A DNA stretch of 64,000 bases from Rhodococcoides fascians NBRC 12155 = LMG 3623 (GTDB taxonomy: Bacteria; Actinomycetota; Actinomycetes; Mycobacteriales; Mycobacteriaceae): the NCBI RefSeq assembly GCF_001894785.1, contig NZ_BCWW01000001.1:620001-684000 (forward strand). Direction: 5' to 3'. A program made the translations under genes and the position numbers. The notes below the pieces were generated by a model, which saw only the letters and a list, made by a program, of their open reading frames with translations, made no database searches and was not told the origin of the DNA. Positions 1-8,748 of the stretch are shown in pieces; the stretch's first letter is position 1, and each line of letters begins with the position of its first letter.

Positions 1-159
1 GGGCGGGTTCGATCCGGCGCGGTGTGGGTGAACGGATGGGCGGCCATCGATCCCGCCCTGCCGTGGGGTGGCATGAAATCGAGTGGCACGGGACGGGAAT
101 TGGGTTGGGCTGGAATAGAAGCCAACACCGAAGAGAAGGTCGTCACCGTAGTTCTGTAG
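1..159 (+). CDS. aldehyde dehydrogenase, C-terminal end (5' part outside window)
   Basis: Only the last 52 codons are present, in frame 1, ending with TAG. The visible residues VWVNGWAAIDPALPWGG and KSSGTGRELG match the C-terminal oligomerisation region of NAD(P)-dependent aldehyde dehydrogenases, especially the betaine- and aryl-aldehyde group. The catalytic Cys and Glu lie upstream of the window. It sits 40 bp before a GMC oxidoreductase on the same strand, so an alcohol-to-aldehyde-to-acid oxidation pair is likely. The substrate cannot be read from this fragment. Confidence 0.8.
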   Translation, partial: GRVRSGAVWVNGWAAIDPALPWGGMKSSGTGRELGWAGIEANTEEKVVTVVL

Positions 160-199
160 CCCGACTCCCGCGTGCAGCAACGAAACAGCAAGGACTGAC

Positions 200-1729
200 A
201 TGCCGAAGAAATCGACCGACTACCTCGTCGTCGGAGCAGGATCAGCAGGAAGCGTCATCGCCAGGAGGCTCCTCGACGCAGGCCACACCGTCCACGTCAT
301 CGAGGCCGGTCCCGTGGACACCGATCCGGCGATCCACTCACCGCAGGGCTGGCCGACGCTGTTGGGCGGACCGCAGGACTGGGGACTGTTCACCACCCCG
401 CAGAAGCACGCCAACGATCGGCGAATCTTCTGGCCACGCGGACGCGTTCTCGGTGGCAGCTCGTCCCTCAACGGAATGATCTACGTACGTGGGCATTCCA
501 GCGATTACGACGGGTGGGCATCGGCCAGCGGCGACGCCGGATGGTCGTGGGAGAACGTGCTGCCGCTGTTCAAGCGTTCGGAGTCACACGAACTCGGTGC
601 CAACGAGTTTCACGGCGGCGACGGGCCACTGCCGGTGTCGATCATGGGTACCCCGCACCCCTTGGCGGCGGCGTTCGTCGACGCGGCCGTCGAACATGGT
701 CACAAACTGATCGACGACTTCAACGCCGACGAGATGGTCGGTGCCGGCTACAACCACACCACCACGCGCGACGGTGAGCGGATGAGCGCCTGGAAGAGCT
801 TCGTCGGCCCGGTGCTCGACAATCCCGACTTGACGGTGACCACCGGTGCTCTCGTGCACCGAGTGGTGCTCGAGAACGGCCGAGCGGTGGGCATCGAATA
901 CAGCCGCGGAGATGGCGAGCTGGAGCGAGCGTTCGCCGATCACGAGGTCATCCTGTGCGGCGGAGCCCTCGGCTCTCCGAAGACCCTGCTGCTCAGTGGA
1001 ATCGGGCCGTCCAGACATTTGGCTGAACTGGGAATCGACACCGTCGTCGACCTGCCGGGCGTCGGCGAGAACCTGCACGACCATTTGCTGCTCAGCAACA
1101 TCTACGAGTCCCTCGAGCCGCTCGCAGCCGGTACCAACAACCTGCTCGAAGCGCAGCTGTACGCCCGCAGTACCGGATGGGCCGGCGCTGCACCCGATTT
1201 GCAGCCCCTGTTCATGCACATCCCCTACCCCGCCGACGGATACCCGGTGCCGGAGAACGGCTACACGATCGCTCCGGGAATCGTGGCTCCGCGTTCACGC
1301 GGCACGCTGCGATTGGCGTCCTCGGATCCGAATGAATTGCCGCTGGCGGATCCGAACATCCTGGCCGATCCGTACGACCTCGAAGCGATGGTCGACGCGG
1401 TGGAGATCTGCCGGGAGATCGGTGCCTCCGATGTCTTCGCGCCGTGGCGTAAAGCGGAGGTGGTACCGGGACCGAGCGCCCGCACCCGCGACGACCTGCG
1501 GGCGTACGTCCGACAGACTGCCGGTACGTACCACCACCAGGTCGGAACCTGCAAGATGGGAGCCGAGTCGGACTCCGATGCCGTTGTCGGAGCCGACCTT
1601 CGGGTCCGCGGGGTCGATGGATTGCGGGTGGCGGACGCGTCGATCATGCCCACGGTGCCGTCGGGCAACACCAACGCGCCGTCCATCATGGTCGGTGAGC
1701 GGGCCTCGGATCTGATCCTCGGAAAGTAG
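200..1729 (+). CDS. GMC-family FAD-dependent oxidoreductase (alcohol/choline dehydrogenase-like)
   Basis: A 509-residue flavoprotein, the normal length for the glucose-methanol-choline family. The N-terminal ADP-binding motif is [15 protein letters not shown] (residues about 9-23). The GMC signature region [18 protein letters not shown] follows at about 81-98. The second GMC signature lies near [16 protein letters not shown], and the C-terminal active-site region has [11 protein letters not shown] (His) and PSGNTNAPS. It probably oxidises an alcohol to an aldehyde and passes electrons to a quinone or oxygen. It directly follows an aldehyde dehydrogenase, so the two probably act in sequence. 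Choline is possible, but a phenyl- or polyether-alcohol would fit the neighbouring AraC regulator and phenylacetate genes equally well. Confidence 0.85.
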   Translation: MPKKSTDYLVVGAGSAGSVIARRLLDAGHTVHVIEAGPVDTDPAIHSPQGWPTLLGGPQDWGLFTTPQKHANDRRIFWPRGRVLGGSSSLNGMIYVRGHSSDYDGWASASGDAGWSWENVLPLFKRSESHELGANEFHGGDGPLPVSIMGTPHPLAAAFVDAAVEHGHKLIDDFNADEMVGAGYNHTTTRDGERMSAWKSFVGPVLDNPDLTVTTGALVHRVVLENGRAVGIEYSRGDGELERAFADHEVILCGGALGSPKTLLLSGIGPSRHLAELGIDTVVDLPGVGENLHDHLLLSNIYESLEPLAAGTNNLLEAQLYARSTGWAGAAPDLQPLFMHIPYPADGYPVPENGYTIAPGIVAPRSRGTLRLASSDPNELPLADPNILADPYDLEAMVDAVEICREIGASDVFAPWRKAEVVPGPSARTRDDLRAYVRQTAGTYHHQVGTCKMGAESDSDAVVGADLRVRGVDGLRVADASIMPTVPSGNTNAPSIMVGERASDLILGK

Positions 1730-1737
1730 TTCGTGGT

Positions 1738-1766
1738 CGGGTGAGGGCGGCGTGCGCTCTCACCCG
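1738..1766. terminator. hairpin between convergent genes, probable bidirectional terminator
   Basis: CGGGTGAG (1738-1745) pairs with CTCACCCG (1759-1766) across a 13-base loop. It lies between the GMC oxidoreductase stop and the stop of the convergent AraC gene, overlapping the latter. There is no clear T tract, so the terminator role is inferred from position. Confidence 0.45.
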
Positions 1767-2665
1767 GCGCGGTACTCCCGCGGCGACATGCCGTACGTCT
1801 CCTTGAACAGCTTCGAGAAGTTCGAGGAATCGATCAAACCGTGACGCGCACAGACGGTTCCGATACTGTCTGCGGCGAAACGAGGGTCACGCAGGTCGCG
1901 GTGGCACCTCTCCAGACGCCTGGATCTGATCCAGCCGGCCACCGTGCGACCGTCCTGCTCGAAGAGCTTCTGCAAGTAACGCGTCGAAATATGCAGGTGC
2001 GCAGCGAGAGACGCCGTGGACAGTGTCGGATCGGACAGCTGAGATTCGACGAGACTCTTGGCCTCGATCAGGAGTGTGGATCCCGGCGCATCGTGGGGAG
2101 CCGCGTCGTCGAGAGCGGCGCAGAGCAAATCGAGGACGGCGTTCTCGAGCATCGGTGTCGTCGGCAATGTGCCGTCGGCGGCGTTGCGACGCAAATTGAA
2201 CAGGAACGGCGACACCAGCGCGCCGACGCCGTGATCGCCCTCGATGCGACGCGCGGCAACGGTCGTCAAGTCACGGGAATCGATGCGGAGCGCGTCGCGT
2301 GGAAACATCACCACGAACATCTCGAAGTCCCCGGCGAAGTGCAGATCGTAAGGGGCACTGGTGTCGTAGACCGCGAAGTCGCCAGGATGGAGCACGGCCT
2401 CGCGCTCGTTCTGGACGATCGTGCCGCACCCCGTCAGTTGCAGACCCACCTTGATCGATCCGGGGTCGGACCGCCGGATGGTCGCGCGTGTGCGCCTGAC
2501 GTCGACCTCCCGGCCGGTCACCTCGCTCAGTTGCAGCGCCCCGAGCGTCGACGACACCAGCGTGCCCTGGAACGACGACGGCCCGGTGGACACAGCGTCG
2601 AGCGGCACGAACGCCGTCGAGACGTTCTCGCGCCATTGCTCGAAATCCTGTGCCACCGGGCTCAT
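1760..2665 (-). CDS. AraC-family transcriptional regulator
   Basis: A 301-residue protein with an N-terminal cupin-like sensing domain of the AraC_binding_2 type (GTIVQNEREAVLHPGDFAVYDT, about residues 79-100) and a C-terminal double helix-turn-helix containing HISTRYLQKLFEQDG and the terminal GMSPREYRAG. Its start lies one base beyond the paaK stop, so it is very probably translated with the phenylacetate operon as its last gene. Related regulators (FeaR/NphR type) control oxidation of aromatic amines, phenols or alcohols. It could therefore govern the convergent GMC/aldehyde dehydrogenase genes rather than the paa genes, which have their own TetR operator sites. Confidence 0.85.
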   Translation of the reverse strand: MSPVAQDFEQWRENVSTAFVPLDAVSTGPSSFQGTLVSSTLGALQLSEVTGREVDVRRTRATIRRSDPGSIKVGLQLTGCGTIVQNEREAVLHPGDFAVYDTSAPYDLHFAGDFEMFVVMFPRDALRIDSRDLTTVAARRIEGDHGVGALVSPFLFNLRRNAADGTLPTTPMLENAVLDLLCAALDDAAPHDAPGSTLLIEAKSLVESQLSDPTLSTASLAAHLHISTRYLQKLFEQDGRTVAGWIRSRRLERCHRDLRDPRFAADSIGTVCARHGLIDSSNFSKLFKETYGMSPREYRAG

Positions 2666-2666
2666 G

Positions 2667-3974
2667 TCATACGGTCGGACGGTTGTCGATCAGACGACGG
2701 GCCTTACCGATGGAACGCTCGAGGGCCGCCGGTGCAACGACGTCGACCGCGACGCTGACGCCGATCCGGTCCTTGACCAGCTTCTTCAGCGTTGCTGCGG
2801 CAATCGGATGCGTGTCGAGCGCGGCATCGGGTCGGGCTTCGACGAGGACGGTCAGTGAGTCCATGCGTCCGGCTCGCTCGAGCACGCACTGGAACTGCGG
2901 TGCCAGAACGGGAACCGTCAGGATCAGCTCCTCGATCTGCGTCGGGAAGAGATTGACTCCGCGCAGAATGATCATGTCGTCGGTGCGGCCGGTGACCTTC
3001 TGCATCCGACGCATCGTGCGAGCCGTGCCCGGTAGCAGTCGCGTCAGATCGCGCGTGCGGTAGCGGATGATCGGCATCGCTTCCTTGGACAGGGACGTGA
3101 ACACCAATTCACCCTCCTCGCCGTCGGGCAGAACCTCGCCGGTCACCGGGTCGATGACCTCCGGGTAGAAATGATCCTCCCAGATGTGAAGTCCGTCCTT
3201 GGTTTCGACGCATTCCATCGCGACGCCCGGTCCCATGACCTCGGACAGGCCGTAGATGTCGACGGCGTCCATGTCGAGAGTCTTCTCGATCTCCTTGCGC
3301 ATCTCCTCGGTCCAGGGCTCAGCGCCGAAGACGCCGGTTTTCAGCGAGGTCTTCGCCGGGTCGATGCCCTTCTTGACCATCGCGTCGACAATCGTGAGCA
3401 TGTACGACGGCGTGACCATGATGGCGTCGGGCTCGAAGTCCTCGATGAGCTGGATCTGACGATCGGTCATGCCACCGGACATCGGAATCACCGTGCAGCC
3501 CAGTCGTTCTGCGCCGTAGTGCGCGCCGAGTCCGCCCGTGAAGAGACCGTAGCCGTAGGCCACGTGCACCTTGTCCGAGGGCTTGACACCACCGGCCCGA
3601 AGGCTGCGCGCGATGAGGTCGGCCCAGTTGCTGATGTCGTTCGCGGTGTATCCGACGACGGTGGGACGGCCGGTGGTGCCCGAGGACGCGTGGATGCGCG
3701 AGACCTTGTCCTGCGGCACCGCGAACATGCCGAACGGGTAGTTCTCCCGCAGGTCCTTCTTGGCGGTGAACGGGAACTTCGCCAGATCCGACAGATCTTT
3801 CAGATCGGTCGGATGCACCCCGGCGTCGTCGAATGCCTTCGTGTAGTGCGGAACGTTGTCGTACGCGTGCTGCAGCGACCATCGCAGGCGCTCCAACTGC
3901 AGCGTGGAAATGCGGTCCCGAGAGGCGAACTCGATGTCGGGGGTATCGGTGGGGGCGGACAGCACACTGGTCAT
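2667..3974 (-). CDS. paaK: phenylacetate-CoA ligase
   Basis: A 435-residue cytoplasmic AMP-forming ligase that converts phenylacetate, ATP and CoA to phenylacetyl-CoA, the entry step of the pathway. The P-loop-like motif SSGTTGRPTVVGYT is at about residues 94-107. YGLSEVMGPG and the family-typical GVNLFPTQIEE hinge region are further on. The length is normal for PaaK. It lies 18 bp after paaE and is followed one base later by an AraC-type regulator. The name follows the E. coli scheme. Confidence 0.95.
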   Translation of the reverse strand: MTSVLSAPTDTPDIEFASRDRISTLQLERLRWSLQHAYDNVPHYTKAFDDAGVHPTDLKDLSDLAKFPFTAKKDLRENYPFGMFAVPQDKVSRIHASSGTTGRPTVVGYTANDISNWADLIARSLRAGGVKPSDKVHVAYGYGLFTGGLGAHYGAERLGCTVIPMSGGMTDRQIQLIEDFEPDAIMVTPSYMLTIVDAMVKKGIDPAKTSLKTGVFGAEPWTEEMRKEIEKTLDMDAVDIYGLSEVMGPGVAMECVETKDGLHIWEDHFYPEVIDPVTGEVLPDGEEGELVFTSLSKEAMPIIRYRTRDLTRLLPGTARTMRRMQKVTGRTDDMIILRGVNLFPTQIEELILTVPVLAPQFQCVLERAGRMDSLTVLVEARPDAALDTHPIAAATLKKLVKDRIGVSVAVDVVAPAALERSIGKARRLIDNRPTV

Positions 3975-3992
3975 GATCGGTCTCTCGTGGTC

Positions 3993-5087
3993 TCAGGCGT
4001 CGAAGTCGACGGTGACGGTGTCGCTGAGTGGGAAGGTTTGGCAGGTGAGCACGAAGCCGGCATCGACCTCGTTGTCTTCCAATGCATAGTTACGACGCAT
4101 GTCGACCTCTCCGAAGGTCACCTTCGCGCGGCAGGTGCCGCACACTCCGCCCTTGCATGCGAAGGGGAGGTCCGAGCGCAGCTGCTCGGCCGAATCGAGA
4201 ATCGACTCGTCCTGCGGCAAAGCGCCTTTCACCTCGCGGCCATCGAGGATGATCGTGACCTCACTGCTGGGGCCGGTGATACCGGGCTCGCGGTGCTGCT
4301 CCTGCGGCGGCGGTACGTCGTCGACGTAGAACAGTTCGTGGTGAATGCTGCTCTTCGCGACGCCGAGTTCCTTCAGAACGTCCTGGGCATCGTTCACCAT
4401 CCCGAACGGACCGCACAACCAGAAGTGGTCGATGTCCGGGGTTGCGACGACGGTGTCGAGTATCTCGCGTAGCCGGCCGGCATCGAGCCTGCCGCTGAAC
4501 AATTCGACTTCCCGTGGCTCGCGAGACAGCACGTGAATGACGTCGAATCGACTGCCGTACTGATCCTTCAGGTCGGCGATCTCCTCGGCGAACATCACCG
4601 TTCGCGTCCGTCGATTGCCGTACAGCAGAACCACTTCGGAGTCGGGATTCGCCAGAACGGACGCCGCAATCGACAACATCGGGGTGATACCGGAACCGGC
4701 GGCGATGAGCACGTGCCTGCCGGCCTGGGCCGGATCGGCGTGAAAGGTGCCGCTCGGGCCCTGCACGTCGATGCGGTCGCCTGCTTTGACGTCGTGAACG
4801 AGCCAGGAGGAGAACAGACCGTCGGACACCTCACGGACACCGACGCGGGGACGCGCACCCGCCGGGGCGCAGATGGAGTAGGAGCGGCGGTGCTGGACGC
4901 CGTCGACGGTGCGGCTGAGCATCAGTGACTGGCCCGGTCGAAAGTCGAACTCTTCGCGCAATTCTTCCGGGACGTCGAACGTGACGGCAACGGCGTCGTC
5001 GCAGAGCGATTCCACGTCGGCAACGGTCAGTGAATGAAAAGGTTTGTTGCGTACATTCTTCTGAACGGGCTCGGCGGTGACGGTCAT
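3993..5087 (-). CDS. paaE: phenylacetyl-CoA epoxidase reductase subunit
   Basis: A 364-residue reductase that passes electrons from NAD(P)H to the di-iron epoxidase PaaABCD. An N-terminal ferredoxin-NADP reductase module carries the FAD motif RRSYSIC (about residue 68) and the nucleotide-binding GSGITPMLS. A C-terminal plant-type 2Fe-2S ferredoxin domain carries CKGGVCGTCRAKV and a fourth Cys in VLTCQT. The ATG at 5087 was chosen because it overlaps the paaD stop by one base and opens the conserved protein; the longer open frame upstream is the paaD region read in another frame. Confidence 0.95.
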   Translation of the reverse strand: MTVTAEPVQKNVRNKPFHSLTVADVESLCDDAVAVTFDVPEELREEFDFRPGQSLMLSRTVDGVQHRRSYSICAPAGARPRVGVREVSDGLFSSWLVHDVKAGDRIDVQGPSGTFHADPAQAGRHVLIAAGSGITPMLSIAASVLANPDSEVVLLYGNRRTRTVMFAEEIADLKDQYGSRFDVIHVLSREPREVELFSGRLDAGRLREILDTVVATPDIDHFWLCGPFGMVNDAQDVLKELGVAKSSIHHELFYVDDVPPPQEQHREPGITGPSSEVTIILDGREVKGALPQDESILDSAEQLRSDLPFACKGGVCGTCRAKVTFGEVDMRRNYALEDNEVDAGFVLTCQTFPLSDTVTVDFDA

Positions 5088-5593
5088 CAGATTTCCTTCA
5101 CGTGGTCGAAGGGCTCCAGGCAGTCGTCGCACCGGTACTGGGCTTTGCAGAGGGTGGCGCCGAACTCGGACGTGAGCCGGGTGTTGCGCGAGCTGCACTG
5201 CGGGCAGGTGAGCTGACGGGGTTTGACGGTCAAGGTCAGCGGCACCGGGCCGGATGTACGTTCCGGGGCCGGACCCGGAGTGGAGTAGCCGGTCTCGCGC
5301 AGCTTGCGCAGGCCCTCCTCGGAGATCCAGTCGGTACTCCATGCCGGCGTCAGGCTGGTGACGATCTCGACATCCGCGTAGCCGTGGTCCTGAAGCTTGT
5401 GAGCGATGTCGTCCCGCATCGTCGCCATGGCGGGGCAGCCGGAGTACGTCGGAGTGATCGTGACGAGCACGCTGCCGTTCTCGCGTACCTCGACGTCGCG
5501 CAGGACGCCGAGGTCGTCGAGGGTGAGCAGCGGCATCTCCGGATCCATGACGGTAGCTGCGATTTCGCGTGCGGTTCGTTGAAGTGTGGTCAC
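5087..5593 (-). CDS. paaD: phenylacetyl-CoA epoxidase maturation protein
   Basis: A 168-residue protein with an N-terminal DUF59/MIP18 iron-sulfur assembly-like domain (MDPEMPLLTLDDLGVLRDVEV) and the conserved YSGCPAM segment. The C-terminal zinc-ribbon-like tail has CPQC and CDDC pairs. PaaD is required for a functional PaaABCE multicomponent epoxidase and probably acts in cofactor assembly rather than catalysis. It overlaps paaC by four bases at its start and paaE by one base at its end, consistent with tight translational coupling. Confidence 0.93.
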   Translation of the reverse strand: MTTLQRTAREIAATVMDPEMPLLTLDDLGVLRDVEVRENGSVLVTITPTYSGCPAMATMRDDIAHKLQDHGYADVEIVTSLTPAWSTDWISEEGLRKLRETGYSTPGPAPERTSGPVPLTLTVKPRQLTCPQCSSRNTRLTSEFGATLCKAQYRCDDCLEPFDHVKEI

Positions 5594-6507
5594 CAGACTC
5601 CCTCCGGATGGGCCCTCGCCACGACCTGCATCTCGGCGATCAGTGGACCGAAGGCCTCGGTGTGAATGCCGCGACGACCACCGCGGCCGCCGATGGTGCC
5701 CACGGACTTGCCCTCGGGTGCCTCCAGCTCCGCGGCGTGCAGCACCTGTGCGAGAACCGAATCGAACTCGTCGCGAACATCGCGAGGGTCGACGGCGACA
5801 CCGACCTTCGCGAGTGCGATCTCCTCGTCCGTCGGGATGAACAATTCCGAGACGTACGGCCAGATCCGAGTCACGGCGTCGCGGACGCGTCGCTTCGATT
5901 CGTCCGTGCCGCAGCCCAGGGTGACGACCCAGCGTGCCGCGTAATCGCGATGGTACGTCAGCTCTTTGACGCCCTTGTTCGCAACTGCGGCAAGGACGGG
6001 ATCACGGGATTCCTGCAGGCGGGTGAAGACGGCGAGCCGCCACGTCGAGAACACCAGCAGCCGAACCAGCGACTTCGCGAAGTCGCCGTTGTCGAGCTCG
6101 GTGAGCCGAACGTTGCGGAAGTCGGCCTCGTCGCGAAAGAACGCCAGCGCATCCTCGGCGGGTGCGGGTGAAGTGTCCGAGATGAACGGCACCACCGTCG
6201 GATCGGCTTTCGCGGCGCGGGCCAGTAGCAGCCGGGCCTGGCCGAGGAGATCGAGGCCGACGTTCGCCAGCGCCACCTCTTCTTCCAGTTCCGGTGCGCG
6301 AGTGCTCCATTCGGCGAGGCGCTGGGAGCTGATCAGCGCATCGTCACCGAGCATGAGGCAGTACGCGGCAAGGGCTTTCAGGTCGACGTCGTCGGGAACG
6401 GTGGTATCGACGCCGGCGAGTGGGTCGTCGAAACTCGTCCCGAATGCCCACTGCCCGTGCGAGTCCTCGTCGACGAGGCCCTCGTAGGCGCTGTCGTGAT
6501 CGGTCAT
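5590..6507 (-). CDS. paaC: phenylacetyl-CoA epoxidase structural subunit
   Basis: A 305-residue ferritin-like, mostly helical protein. In the epoxidase it forms a heterodimer with the catalytic PaaA and is a structural partner. Recognisable PaaC segments are LAAYCLMLGDDALISSQRL, LANVGLDLLGQARLLL and ELTYHRDYAARWVVTLGCGT. The ATG at 6507 begins MTDHDSAYEG and lies 28 bp after the paaB stop. An open frame continues upstream into paaB, but the extra residues show no family similarity, so the shorter start is preferred. Confidence 0.93.
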   Translation of the reverse strand: MTDHDSAYEGLVDEDSHGQWAFGTSFDDPLAGVDTTVPDDVDLKALAAYCLMLGDDALISSQRLAEWSTRAPELEEEVALANVGLDLLGQARLLLARAAKADPTVVPFISDTSPAPAEDALAFFRDEADFRNVRLTELDNGDFAKSLVRLLVFSTWRLAVFTRLQESRDPVLAAVANKGVKELTYHRDYAARWVVTLGCGTDESKRRVRDAVTRIWPYVSELFIPTDEEIALAKVGVAVDPRDVRDEFDSVLAQVLHAAELEAPEGKSVGTIGGRGGRRGIHTEAFGPLIAEMQVVARAHPEGVW

Positions 6508-6535
6508 GAGTGCTTGTCCTCTGGGAGTGTGGGTC

Positions 6536-6913
6536 TCACATGTGGGGAACGTTGTCGGGGATCTCGTAGAACGTCGGGTGGCGGTAGACCTTGTCGCCAC
6601 TCGGCGCAAAGAACGGATCCTTCTCCGACGGTGAGGACGCGACGATCGAGTTGGACGGAACCACCCAGATGCTGACGCCTTCGTTGCGGCGGGTGTAGAC
6701 GTCGCGAGCATGCCGCAGGGCCATGTGGTCGTCGGCGGCGTGGAGTGATCCGACGTGTACGTGGTTCAGGCCGCGCTTGCCGCGGAGGAACACCTCGTAC
6801 AACGGCCAATCGGCTTTGACCGCTTCCCTTTTCGGCTCGACCGGAACACCCTCGGTGGGCACTGCGCCGTGGCCGCCCTCGGCGGTGAACTGGGCCTCTT
6901 CAGGGCGTGTCAT
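6536..6913 (-). CDS. paaB: phenylacetyl-CoA epoxidase subunit B
   Basis: A 125-residue protein with the compact PaaB fold; the conserved part [20 protein letters not shown] and the following [13 protein letters not shown] define the family. PaaB bridges PaaA-PaaC heterodimers in the epoxidase. About 40 N-terminal residues before WPLYEVF are an extension compared with the E. coli protein and are rich in Glu, Pro and Gly. The start overlaps the paaA stop by four bases. Confidence 0.93.
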   Translation of the reverse strand: MTRPEEAQFTAEGGHGAVPTEGVPVEPKREAVKADWPLYEVFLRGKRGLNHVHVGSLHAADDHMALRHARDVYTRRNEGVSIWVVPSNSIVASSPSEKDPFFAPSGDKVYRHPTFYEIPDNVPHM

Positions 6914-7857
6914 GATGCTGCGTTCCTTTCGGCGAATGCGGTTGCGGCCTCACGGACCCAGGCTCCGCCGTCGTGGGCTGCTCGACGGTTCGCGATGCGC
7001 TCGACGTTGGAGGCGCCGTTGCCCTTGATCACCTGCATGAATTCGGACCAGTCGGGCTCACCGAAATCGTGTGACTTGCGCTCCTCGTTCCACTTCAGGT
7101 CGGGGTCGGGGAACGTGACTCCGAGTGCCTTCGCCTGCGGGATCGACATGTCGACGAAGCGTTGGCGCAGTTCGTCGTTGGTGTGGCGCTTGATGCCCCA
7201 CTTCATGGACTGCTCGGTGTTGGGGGACTCGTCGTCCGGCGGGCCGAACATCATCAGTGCCGGCCACCACCATCGGTTGACGGATTCCTGGACCATGGCA
7301 CGCTGTTCGTCGGTGCCGCGCATCATCGTGGCCAGCAGCTCGTAGCCCTGACGCTGGTGGAAGGATTCTTCCTTGCAGACACGGATCATCGCGCGCGCGT
7401 AGGGCCCGAAGCTGCTGCGGCACAGCGGAACCTGGTTGCAGATCGCTGCGCCGTCGACCAGCCAGCCGATGGTGCCCACGTCGGCGTACGTCAGGGTGGG
7501 GTAGTTGAAGATCGAGGAGTACTTCTGCTTGCCCTCGATGAGCTTGACCGTCAGGTCGGCGCGGTCCGCTCCGAGGGTTTCGGCAGCAGAGTAGAGGTAG
7601 AGGCCGTGACCGGCTTCGTCCTGCACCTTGGCCATCAGGATCGCCTTGCGGCGCAACGACGGTGCGCGGGTGAGCCAGTTGCCCTCCGGCTGCATGCCGA
7701 TGATCTCGGAGTGCGCATGCTGGGCGATCTGGCGGATGAGCGACTTGCGGTAGCCGTCCGGCATCCAGTCGCGGGGCTCGACGCGCTGCTCGTGGGCAAT
7801 GGTCTCGTCGAACCCGTCCTGCAGCGTTTCGGTGGACAGGGTGTTTGACGTGGTCAT
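6910..7857 (-). CDS. paaA: phenylacetyl-CoA 1,2-epoxidase catalytic subunit
   Basis: A 315-residue di-iron oxygenase subunit that epoxidises the ring of phenylacetyl-CoA. Carboxylate and histidine ligands of the ferritin-like site are visible in [15 protein letters not shown] and in [17 protein letters not shown]. The ATG at 7857 ([10 protein letters not shown]) is preceded by a purine-rich AGTAGGA ribosome site. An alternative ATG 12 codons or so upstream would start inside the operator region. It is the first gene of the paaABCDEK-araC operon and is preceded by a promoter with a TetR-type operator. Confidence 0.95.
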   Translation of the reverse strand: MTTSNTLSTETLQDGFDETIAHEQRVEPRDWMPDGYRKSLIRQIAQHAHSEIIGMQPEGNWLTRAPSLRRKAILMAKVQDEAGHGLYLYSAAETLGADRADLTVKLIEGKQKYSSIFNYPTLTYADVGTIGWLVDGAAICNQVPLCRSSFGPYARAMIRVCKEESFHQRQGYELLATMMRGTDEQRAMVQESVNRWWWPALMMFGPPDDESPNTEQSMKWGIKRHTNDELRQRFVDMSIPQAKALGVTFPDPDLKWNEERKSHDFGEPDWSEFMQVIKGNGASNVERIANRRAAHDGGAWVREAATAFAERNAAS

Positions 7858-7871
7858 AAGTCCTACTTTCA

Positions 7872-7893
7872 TTACCGAATGATCGGTTGGTAA
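7872..7893. promoter_or_regulatory. PaaR-type operator upstream of paaA
   Basis: The 22-bp imperfect palindrome has outer arms TTACC and GGTAA, with an inner ACCGAA and CGGT. It resembles the other three operator sites in this window. It starts two bases downstream of the putative -10 box, a position where a bound TetR repressor would block transcription. Confidence 0.7.
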
Positions 7894-7895
7894 CC

Positions 7896-7924
7896 AGTAT
7901 GCATCGAAGTGACCCCGGGCACAA
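7896..7924 (-). promoter_or_regulatory. putative sigma-70-type promoter of the paaA operon
   Basis: Read on the minus strand, a -35-like TTGTGC (7919-7924) and a -10-like CATACT (7896-7901) are separated by exactly 17 bp. The operator lies immediately downstream. The -35 match is weak (3 of 6), so the call relies on spacing and context. Confidence 0.45.
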
Positions 7925-7937
7925 GAGCGGCTTCGCC

Positions 7938-7985
7938 GCACGTGCGTGAAAGTTCGTAGCAGGGGTCGAGTTTCCACTCACATGC
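7938..7985. repeat. palindromic repeat element, copy A (hairpin at 3' end of paaG)
   Basis: Two 19-base arms (7938-7956 and 7967-7985) pair with five mismatches around a 10-base loop. The right-hand arm and loop are almost the same as those of copy B at 24289-24336. The paaG stop codon lies within the right arm. The hairpin therefore sits exactly where transcription of paaJFHG should end, before the paaA promoter, and may act as a terminator. Confidence 0.7.
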
Positions 7986-8748
7986 CGACGAAGGAGGCTC
8001 TCTTCTTCGCGAGGAAAGCATCGACGGCGGCCTTGTGGTCGGCGGTCTGTCCCAGAGCGGTCTGCGCCTGCGCCTCGCGGTCCAGGGCGTCGGACAGTCC
8101 GGACCGCGCGATCAGTGATTTGACCTGCTTGTACGCCAGGGTGGGTCCCGCAGCGAGCGTTGTGGCCAGCGTGCGCGCGGTCTCGAGAACGTCGGCATCG
8201 TCGACGACGCGATGCACCAGACCCCAGTCGAGAGCCTGCGCAGCGGTGACCTTGTCTCCGAGCAGCATCAGTCCCGCGGCCCGGCTCGCGCCCAGTGCGT
8301 CGACCAACGTGTAGCTCAACCCCGAGTCGCTGGCCAATCCGATGCCGGTGAACGCCGTGGCGAACGACGACTTGGTGCCGGCGACGCGGATGTCTCCGGC
8401 GAGTGCGATCCCGAGACCCGCACCGACACACGCGCCGGGGATGGCCACGACGATCGGCACCTCGAGCGCTGCGAGCCCTCGGATGACCGGGTTGTAATGC
8501 TCACCGACGGTATCCATCGCCGTGGCCGGGTCGGCTTCGAGCGCGGTGACGTGCTCGCCGAGGTCCTGGCCGACGCAGAAGTTCTTGCCCTCCGCGGTGA
8601 TGAGCACCGCGCGCACACTGGGTGCGGCGGCGTTCTGCACTGCAGACATCAGGCCGACTTTCGTCATGACGTCGAGGGCGTTGTGTGCCTCGGAGCGCGC
8701 GAGGGTGATGGTCGCCAGGCCGTCGGTGACGTCGAACCGTACCGTCAT
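7978..8748 (-). CDS. paaG: enoyl-CoA hydratase/isomerase, probable 1,2-epoxyphenylacetyl-CoA isomerase
   Basis: A 256-residue crotonase-fold enzyme. It resembles PaaG in the segments KNFCVGQDLGEH, HYNPVIRGLAALEVPIV, ACVGAGLGIALAGDI and in the acidic residue of GLASDSGLSYTL. PaaG isomerises the ring epoxide to oxepin-CoA and also shifts a double bond later in the pathway. The ATG at 8748 overlaps the paaH stop by four bases. It is the last gene of the paaJFHG operon, and its stop lies within a palindromic repeat. Confidence 0.85.
   Translation of the reverse strand: MTVRFDVTDGLATITLARSEAHNALDVMTKVGLMSAVQNAAAPSVRAVLITAEGKNFCVGQDLGEHVTALEADPATAMDTVGEHYNPVIRGLAALEVPIVVAIPGACVGAGLGIALAGDIRVAGTKSSFATAFTGIGLASDSGLSYTLVDALGASRAAGLMLLGDKVTAAQALDWGLVHRVVDDADVLETARTLATTLAAGPTLAYKQVKSLIARSGLSDALDREAQAQTALGQTADHKAAVDAFLAKKRASFVGM

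Noticed and set aside
584..1219. Long open frame antisense to the GMC oxidoreductase
   Set aside because: It overlaps a clear enzyme gene, and its composition is what the reverse strand of a high-GC gene gives.
6910..7977. Longer paaA start reaching 7977
   Set aside because: It would run through the operator, promoter and palindromic repeat, and the added residues lack PaaA similarity; ATG 7857 has a ribosome site.
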